Below, in pieces: positions 55,817 through 64,000 of a stretch of DNA of 64,000 nucleotides. The notes under the pieces were generated by a model, which saw nothing but the letters and a program-made list of their open reading frames with translations, ran no database searches and was not told the origin of the DNA. Source of the DNA: Rhyacophila brunnea (Eukaryota > Arthropoda > Insecta > Trichoptera > Rhyacophilidae); assembly GCA_022495005.1 (NCBI GenBank), contig JAGYXB010000200.1, positions 62,001 to 126,000 of the forward strand, written 5' to 3'. Made by a program: the position numbers and the translations under genes. The stretch's first letter is position 1; every line of letters starts with the position of its first letter.

Positions 55817-58800
55817 ACTGATAGATTGATTGAATAAAAAACATATTTCATAATAAACCTGTTAATATAACCAAAACTCTAAAGTGGGACACCACCTTGA
55901 ATTTGACCTATAATTTTATTGTAATATATTTTTCCTGTTTTTTTTTATATTCTTCATAAAATCAAGTCATAAAAGAAATACCTACCCCAGGGCGTAACTT
56001 CTTTAAAATGTTTTAGGAAAATAAATGAAAATTATAAACCTTTGAAACAAAGGAATCCTAACATCTAACTATTTTCACAATTATTAAACTTCAAAAAGAA
56101 AGGATTTTTTTTAGAAAACCTTATTACTTAAAAGTTTTTCTCTCCGCGTAATTTTTTAATATATACATATATATTTTGCGGACTTCACTGGTGTGTATGT
56201 ACAGCCCTCGGAGGCTCTAAACCAATATGTCATGGCGTATTATCATCCCTAACGCAAATATCAGGGATACCTTCCAGTACGTGAATCTGTCAAGAAATCC
56301 GATTGTATACTCTAAATTAATCTATCAAGGTACGCGTATAGAATGACATAACGAGATAATTATGACTTAGAGGAAAATAGAAAATGACAACTTGCCATAT
56401 TGTATTGCAGCTTGCAAACTCAATAAAGACATCATGGCATATTGTTAACCAATATTAGTTTTATAAGTTACGTGAATTAAATTTTATCACATCTGTTTTT
56501 TTCGACTTTCACGACTATTTGCAAAAGTGTTATAATAAAAGTATATAAATCAATCGACTTCTAAGCGGGTTTTTATAATTGTATTCACTATTTATTTTCT
56601 TTTAAGTATTACTATTGGAGATACTGAAATGCAAACCTTATATTTTCAATAAGAATCATTGAATGGTTTTGTACATACTTTTAGATATAAAAAATAGTGA
56701 ATTAACTCCACACAATGGTTAGTTCATTAATATAAAATTACGAGTCCTGGTTTAGTAATGTTTGTTGATTAAAAAAATGGCAATGTTTATGATGGAAAAA
56801 TAAGTTACGTGGATATTATTCCTTATAACATATTTGATTGGGCATCGATTGGCTTCAATAGATATTTAATGTAAATTTCGTGGCTATAAACTATCTTGCC
56901 GTTTAGGATCAAGTAATAATTTTACTTTGATAGTAAAAGAGCTATTCTTGGCGAAGCGATAAAAAACGTATTTCTAGCAAAGTGGATAATAATTGCGAAA
57001 AAAAGACATTTGGAATGAAAGAATCTTAACGAAGTAGTCATCAGGGTGCGCCCGACGTCGAATAAACGGCGCCCACTGCATATATAACAATCGTTACCTT
57101 AGCTTTTTTCTATCGAAAGCTTTCTAATAGCGACTACGCAGAGATTAAGGATTTTAATAGATAGTATAGAATCTGACAAAAAATACATTACTAGGATATA
57201 CGGCTGACTTAATGTAAAGAATGGGCTTGAATTTTAAGTCGCTAACTATATAAATATGTAAATTATTTACTAGTTCGGTAAGAGTATTAAACTAATCGAA
57301 TGCTGTACGATAAAAGAGTTATTTGGTCATAGTAATATGTTGTGATTTAATCATTTAATATATTATTATTATTTTGTACATATAAATGGTTAAGTGTTTT
57401 ATTCTCTTGTTTTAATTTTGTTTAATAAATTATTGTAAAATGCGGCTTTTATTTTAAAGCCGCTCCGTCGAAAATACGGATTGCCGTGATGATAGTCAAA
57501 ATTCTTCGATGAAAGTTATGTAAGTTGAAGAAGAAGAAAAAAAATAGTCGATATCGAAATATTATAAAAAAAATCCTCGTTTTAAATGCGAAGGCTTGAG
57601 GTGAATAGTATCCGTAATTATTTAATTTCATCCCTTAGATAGAATATTTAGATAGGAATGGAGGCGATCGTATTTGGTGTACTGCTGAGGTACTACATTG
57701 TCGATACTTTAAGTGATGGTGTCGGCCTACACTTAGAGCCGTGTTCGGAAAAAAGTGAGATTTAAAAATAGTAAAATACGTTATAAGTCTTTCAAAAAAA
57801 AATATTTAAAAAAACAAAATAAGTTACTCGGTACTTCTGTAGGTTGCTAGTTGATTTTTCTTCTTACATTCGTAAAGATAAGGATGCTATCTAAAAAAAA
57901 GTAAATTATAATTATATTAATAATATACTGTCATTGAAAATGCCTCAACCTTTTTCAAACTTATTAATTATTATTCCTTAAATATATTTAAAAAAAATAT
58001 TATAACGACGATAGTATTTTTGCATACTAATTGAAATCTTTTTTCTCTTGCGCGCACGCTCCGGTGCGCACGCGATATTTTCAAAATAAATAACAAAAAA
58101 AAAAACACTAATCTTTCGAAAAGTCCTTTTTAATATGAAATGTAGGAATAGAAAACAAATATAAACACTTATTAATTAGCTTCGAATTTCTCTTAAGGTA
58201 TAAGAACTGTTTATCTTATATTATATAATAATAAATTATATTATACACAAATTTATTCTTATCAAATTAAGATCGCTAGTAAACGCAACACCAAGATTTA
58301 TAAACGAAACTATAATTCGCATATTGTAGGAGTAAATTAATTTATTATAACGTATAATTAATATTATAAAAAAAAATATTTTAAGATTAAGAAGAGTACC
58401 TTGATTAATATATATTACATATACAGTTAATAGCTTTAACATAAAAATAGTGAAACTATTTTCTATCACATATATTTTGAATTAAAAGAAAATAAATTGA
58501 CTATATATATTATGTATATCATTGCTCCGTCATACGGACATCTATTGCCTAGCTATTGCCTGGCTATTGTAAATATGTGAACTCTTTAAATTAATAATAT
58601 TATTTATTTACTTATTTAGTAGATACATAATTAATTATTTTGTTTTGTTTCAACTAGTCGGTTAATGAACGACTTCTCGTAATATGTGTAAAAAGGACGA
58701 TTTCATTAAATGTATGTGGCATATAATTTGACCTATCATTGTTTTGTTTAGATTTGATATCCGGTGCATTCGTAAATTCTTTTTATTCTTTTTGATTCAT

Positions 58801-59391
58801 TGCAATGAAATTACTCTTTTAATAATTATTTTATGCCTTCACAAATAAAATATACCTTCCGAATTATTTACTTATACGTTGCCATTAGATTGTGGTTTTT
58901 TTTTTGTTGACTACGCATTTCTATTAGTGACTATTGTCACATTGTTTAAAATTTGTCATCAAACGGTTATTCAGAATATTGCTGACTTACCAAAATGTAT
59001 ATAAAGGTACTGAGTACTATAAATAAAGCACTTCATATTTTATGGACAATACAATTTGAATAAAATGGTAAAGATTTTTTTAAATCCCTAAAAAGATTAG
59101 TTTAATTTCCTTGAGTCTTTATTCATATCCCTTTCGGGCTACATTTTGCGGTTTACACTACCTACACAGTGTAGTCGGGTTTTGGAAAACTGTGATTATC
59201 ACATAATTTTCTCAACGATATACGTGAATGTTTACTCGATTTGAATAATATTCCGTTGTTAAATGCAGACTGCGGTATATGTAGGCTAAAATTTACTATA
59301 CGATTCAATGAATGGTTTTATATCATTCAAATACAGATCCTTATAATGAAAAATACCATTTGACAAGTATCGATTTAAGTATTGATTTAAT
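55817..59391. other. No gene; small hairpins at 57442-57463 and 58052-58069
   Basis: Predominantly AT-rich unique sequence. GCGGCTTT/AAAGCCGC and GCGCAC/GTGCGC make two short GC hairpins. 57040-57075 has CpG words (GCGCCCGACGTCG). No supported frame. Confidence 0.4.
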
Positions 59392-59757
59392 ACAGTGTTT
59401 TCTAACCGCGTAGGTACTGCGAACATTTAGGGTTCCGCGAGAATTCACAAAAACTACAACATGAAACCAATTTAAAAGGTTTAAAATTACATATTTATGA
59501 ACAATGAAGAATTATAGAGTCTAAAGTAAACATGGAAGAATTTGTTATAACAAAAGACACCCCTTACCACAACGATAACAGCACGTAATGATTTATTGGT
59601 ATTAACTAAGGTGGCGATTTTATTCTATTTAAAGCACTATAATGTATATTGTGTATTTTTTCTATACAGACCTTAATTTGGCCAGGTAGAAGTTTCTCGT
59701 GATTCGAGAACATGTCCCAAGGGTTCCCCAAAAATAAAAAAAAGGTTGGGAATTACT
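59392..59757. mobile_element. hAT MITE, about 366 bp
   Basis: Left end ACAGTGTTTTCTAACC and right end GGTTGGGAATTACT are imperfect inverses. They are flanked by GATTTAAT (59384-59391) and CATTTAAT (59758-59765), 7 of 8 matching. GGTTCCGCGAG and GGGTTCCCC words near both ends are usual for this hAT group. Non-coding. Confidence 0.75.
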
Positions 59758-59765
59758 CATTTAAT

Positions 59766-61390
59766 GTAATGTTTCACATGGAAAATTGATTGGAATTCAG
59801 TTTTTTGATACAATGACACTTTAGCGGAAATAAAATTGAACAAATTTATTTTATACGATGTTCGCAATACATTTTATCCTGGATATAACCAAAAGTTCTA
59901 CAAATTGAATGTTTCTGTCACTCAGGTACTTTGTATCCTCTTTTGATTCGGATTTAAAGAATTGCTCTTTTGGGATTATCACTCGTAGAGCCGGACTGTT
60001 TCAAATGAGATTCTTTTTAAGTTGATTGCAAATTGAAATGAATAAGAGGATAAAATGCAATGCTTTATTCATCTATGTATGTAAAGGAATTTAGCAAAAT
60101 TCAATTACTTTCTATTTAGAATTTTAAAAAAAGTTCGACATTCTTGAGAATTTAATTAAAAATTTAACTCAAAATTTAAATGTCACTAATTTGCATTTCA
60201 AATCAGTTATTTATTTATTTATTTAACGTGCATAATTTATAATATTACTTTATGATTTATATATTATTTTATAATATCTTAGAATGAAACATATCCTTTA
60301 ATGAAATCGTCAAACCAAAATCAGTCGTAAAGATAATAAACAAATTACAAAAGTCATTTGAAAAGTATTAATCTTGATTTTTATGAGAAGTTTCCAAGTA
60401 GGTGGTAATTTTGGTTACTCTTGGATTATTATTTAGAGTTATCCTATATAATAAATATTTTTATAATTCCAAGTAAAATGATACATAGAAAAAAAAACAC
60501 GCTGCCCTTTTAACACGTAGTTGAAATTAGCATATTATATAATATAATAATAAGATTAAGTTATAAAGAAAATCGAGTGAAATGAATATAATATAAAAGG
60601 AAAATGATATGAAAAAGAGCAGTTTTGAAAAAAAAAACGATATTCGAATCATATTATTTTGGAGTGACTTCGAACGGTGAATAATTTCGGATGGTAAAAA
60701 AATAAAATTGTGATACTGTAAAAATAATTCATACAATCAAAAACCCTACTTAAATATAACATAATATTAATCCCATTCACGCCAAACGGCAAAAAATCCT
60801 TAAAACGATACGCCGGCGGAAAATAATTTATATATAACCTAAATAATATAGTATAGTAAACGTGAAATTTGACAAAACTTTGAAAGTCTTCATATTATAA
60901 TATCGAAAAACGGTTTAGTATAATATTATTATTCTATCACTATATACCTCATTTTTAATAGAAACTGTTTGTATTGTGGTGATATTTTCGAGGTTAGTTA
61001 GTACCTATCTATAACGGTATTGATTTTACACATGAGTTTTTTATTCAAACACTGTTTACCGTAACTTTAAACAATCATGTAGGTATTATTTAAATGAAAT
61101 TAATTTAATTTGTCTGTTTACTATGTACATTGGTTAATATTTGTTCAATTTGTAGGCAATGCATACAGCGATGTGTCACTGTTTAACTTTGGAAAATTTT
61201 TGTTTGAAATATGGCGGGATTTTGTATCATTGTGTTTCTGTTTTTGTGTCATTGTCAAACTGCCGTATATGTCATTTGAATGAATATATTTTAAATAATT
61301 TTTTATCAATTCACCTACTTGTATACTATAATTTGGACTGCGTGTCAATATCAATAGAAGGTTAACCAATAAAATACATCAGTATAATGT
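59766..61390. other. No gene seen
   Basis: AT-rich sequence with no supported feature. Overlapping opposite-strand frames at 61145-61369 have no recognisable domain. Confidence 0.45.
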
Positions 61391-61398
61391 ATGGGTAG

Positions 61399-62686
61399 CA
61401 GTGGCGACCGGTGAGTTATTTTACTGGGAGTTCACTTTTTTCACCTTTTGACTGCCGTAAAAAGGCATTTGCCTTCATCAAAACTTCACCAAAAAATCAA
61501 AAAAAAAACTATTGGTTTTTTTAATTTAGTACATTTAAAAGAAATATAAATAACTCACTATTTATTATTTGTTGTACCTCTAAAAACAGTTTTTCTTGAA
61601 AAAAATGGATTTTAAACTTTAACACAAACTATTTTGTTTTGACCGAATTATTAGTAGTACCGAAATATCTCGTATCTGGCAGTGACCGGGATTTATTGTT
61701 CATTTGTATGAGAAATCCATTCTTCTGTTTTTCATCGACACAAATTTTTCAATTACGCGTTTGTTGAAGTCAGGAATCTCTTGTATCATTCTTTTTTCGA
61801 TACTGAGCATACATAATGCGTTCAATCTTGATTGCGCGATGGTGTTTCTACTAAAACACTTGATCCGTTTGAGTGTGAAAAAACATCTTTCGCTTTCCAC
61901 TGATGTCATCGGAATAGTAAAAATTAAATTTAATAGTAAAACCGTTTCCGTAAATGTGTCAATGAGATTTTTTTCGATTAAAATGTTTTATAATGCTGAG
62001 GCGCCATCAGCATTATAAAAATTATCCAAGCTGTAAATAACAGACAATTCATTTTTGAGTTTATTTTTATCTCAAAAGTCAGACGTATTACAGAGCTAGT
62101 TTGAAGAGATATCATAATTGATAAACATTGTGAATTTAGTTATCAAACTGAAAAAAAACTTGAAGTTTATTTTTAAATTGTACTTCGCCTAAATTTGAGA
62201 AATGTTGTCAACATGTGCAGAAATTTAAATGCGTACTGTGAAAAGAATTTATTTTTATAATAATATTGAATAAAAATTGTCATACAATAATTGTACGTCT
62301 GATACGGGCTGAATCTGCGTTCGGGCCGAGAGCGACTTGAACTGTCGCTCCCGAGCACGTAGAAAAAATATTTACGTATTGCTGTTCCACGCGCCAGACG
62401 ACGCTCTTTCTCATTGCAAAGAAATCGAAATTAGATTACTGGGCGCTTTGGTCGAGCGATGGCGAATATCGCTCACATCAACATATAATATTATTATTTA
62501 AAATAGCCGGTTAAAAACACATATTAGAATTTGTTTTTGTATATGAATTAATGACTACGGTAATAGATCAGAACACTTTTAATTAATCAAATATAAATTA
62601 AATACTCATTTAAAAAAAGTCTTTTCGCATAAATTGAGTGGGTGGGTGTGCACCGCTCCAACGCTCTCAAGGGAGAATCGCCACTG
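61399..62686 (-). mobile_element. hAT transposon deletion derivative, 1288 bp
   Basis: Ends CAGTGGCGACCGGTGA and TCGCCACTG (right) are flanked by the perfect 8-bp duplication ATGGGTAG (61391-61398 and 62687-62694). The interior keeps the last part of a transposase gene on the minus strand and a GC-richer right subterminal region (62290-62480). The core catalytic domain is missing. Confidence 0.94.
61700..61909 (-). pseudogene. hAT transposase C-terminal dimerisation domain
   Basis: The 69-residue frame reads SVESERCFFTLKRIKCF early, then SRLNALCMLSIEKRM, then a final VIEKFVSMKNRRMDF. This is the known hAT C-terminal (dimerisation) pattern SxxSERxFSxLKRIKxxLR...RLxxLxxLSIE...FNxxVIxxF...KxRRMxF, as in DUF4371/ZMYM-type transposases. 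The domain is nearly complete and ends at its natural stop. Upstream the frame does not extend into a recognisable RNase H-like core, so the gene is a fragment inside a deletion derivative. Confidence 0.92.
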
Positions 62687-62694
62687 ATGGGTAG

Positions 62695-64000
62695 TGAAAA
62701 CTTGTGCATTTGCTTTGAAAGATTCATATAACACTTATTTCAAATTGTAGATTGTAATCACAGAAAAAAGTGTTTGGTGGGATTGAAATATAAAAGTTGC
62801 AAGTCTATTATTAATATTGAATTAATTATATTTTAATATAAAAGTCTATGTTTCTTGTAGTAAATGTTAAGAAATAACTGCTGTTTAAAATAATTAAAGT
62901 CTGCTTTAGTTATGGTAGTTAAAAAAACTCTCAATCATTGTGATAGCTTAAAAATTTTAACTGGTAACATTTGTTGATAACTTACGACCTGTCACATTAT
63001 ACGGTCAATACGAGCCGCAAAATGCAGTTCTGCCTCGGTGAATTGTGATGAATCACAATTCTGCAGCTGTATTGACTGTACTATGTGATCGACATATCTG
63101 CAGATTGCATGCAGCTCTTCGCAAAAAATAAATAGTTTGTACCAATACTATGAAGACTTTCCATGTTTTGAAGATTTCAATATGTATAATATTATTATTA
63201 ACCTAATAAAAACATTCTCTTTCAGTAATAATCACTAATAATTGATCAAATAAACCGCTAGTTTAGACTATCTACCTTCTACATTCCACTTAATTATATG
63301 ACGAACGCTTTTAAAAATTATCCATTCATATTTTATAATGTAGACATCTTGGAAAAAGATTAGATTTTATTAATCAATAAGCCACGATTGATCGTGTCTC
63401 CTACCTATTGATAGAATTGTATAAAAAAGTCAGACGTTCGTGGAATGGATCGGTAAAATTTTCTAACGATTTGATTATTATTAATCAAAGTAAAACATTC
63501 ATCTGTCTAATGTGAGGGTAACTGTGGGCAAGCTAAATCTGCTCTAACTGAGATAACGAAATGCGTTTTGTACATTCATGCCTCAGACCCTAATAAATTT
63601 ACTGATACTGTCAAACGTAGTATTGTGATATTATGCCAATGCGAATGGTACATCAGCACTTTTCCTACGTAAGCTTTGGGCACCATTATAACCACTTTGT
63701 CAGTTTCCAGTACGTCATGATCTATAATGGTGTAAGTTAGACGCAGCAAGCTGACAGATTATCACGTGTTTCCTCAGTGCCATACTTATCCAAAATTGGC
63801 GGGATCATCAAAATAATCTCACTAATTCAGTAAATTTCTAACTGCCCTTATCTTTCCAGTTATTTGGCGATACTCCTAATATAATTAACAGCAAACTCAT
63901 TTAGGTGTGATATTAAGTCAAAGTTTGTAACAATACAAATATCTCACGTGATACTTAGATACAGTAATTTTACTGTGGCGATAAAATTTAAGTTACACTT
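62695..64000. other. No gene; hairpin at 62992-63088
   Basis: AT-rich unique sequence apart from the hairpin listed separately. No supported frame to the end of the window. Confidence 0.45.
62992..63088. other. Long hairpin, pre-miRNA-like
   Basis: The outer stem TCACAT..TAC.GTCAATAC (62992-63011) pairs with GTATTGAC.GTA..ATGTGA (63069-63088). The inner stem is a perfect 10-bp GAATTGTGAT/ATCACAATTC with a 2-nt loop (63040-63061). The sides between are unequal (28 versus 7 nt). It is not recognised as a known insect miRNA. Confidence 0.5.

Noticed and set aside
1..64000. CRISPR arrays, bacterial operons, Shine-Dalgarno sites or terminators
   Set aside because: The window is clearly eukaryotic; the tandem repeats seen are minisatellites or LINE-derived, and GC hairpins are isolated.

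Overview
This is AT-rich, intron/intergenic-type DNA from a eukaryote, most likely an insect. The evidence is the mix of elements: Jockey and RTE non-LTR retrotransposons, hAT, Tigger/pogo and other TA- or TTAA-flanked DNA transposons, tRNA-derived SINEs, and degenerate CCTAA repeats resembling the insect telomere motif. The insect order cannot be settled from sequence alone. I find no intact host protein-coding gene, rRNA or functional tRNA. The only candidate host exon is a possible terminal exon near 51.7-52.5 kb, and it is weak.

Layout. 0-3 kb: a 187-bp tandem repeat, a LINE 3' end, a 357-bp dispersed repeat (second copy at 27.5 kb) and two hAT-type elements. 4-9.2 kb: a TTAA-flanked foldback element, a small inverted-repeat element, a unit with 111-bp inverted arms around Jockey pieces (including 158-bp tandem repeats made from the Jockey ORF end), and one hAT element nested inside another with both 8-bp target duplications readable. 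10-15 kb: a LINE 3' end flanked by about 60 bp of direct repeat, a tRNA-SINE interrupted by a MITE, a TA-flanked MITE and a foldback copy. 15.6-25.6 kb: three RTE-like fragments with target duplications, a Tigger remnant abutting a TA-flanked MITE, and small hairpin elements. 26-30.7 kb: SINEs, a MITE with a telomere-like core, the second 357-bp repeat, a hAT MITE, an unidentified decayed coding fragment and a LINE C-terminus. 31-47 kb: a local tandem duplication, more SINEs, foldbacks and MITEs, and a 523-bp hAT element. 47.6-51.5 kb: a decayed Jockey fragment, a 1.39-kb near-complete palindrome (the longest foldback copy) and a half-copy. 51.7-64 kb: mostly unique AT-rich sequence with some CpG-bearing islands, a hAT MITE, and a 1.29-kb hAT derivative that still encodes the transposase C-terminus.

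The elements form a readable history: hAT within hAT, MITE within SINE, and a palindrome family in full-length, internally deleted and one-armed forms. The most notable items are the TTAA palindrome family, the tRNA-core element with inverted tails, the 357-bp repeat that keeps a 14-codon peptide, two long hairpins, and the minus-strand coding fragment at 29.1-29.5 kb. Boundaries supported by target-site duplications are firm; family names for short non-coding elements are inferences.
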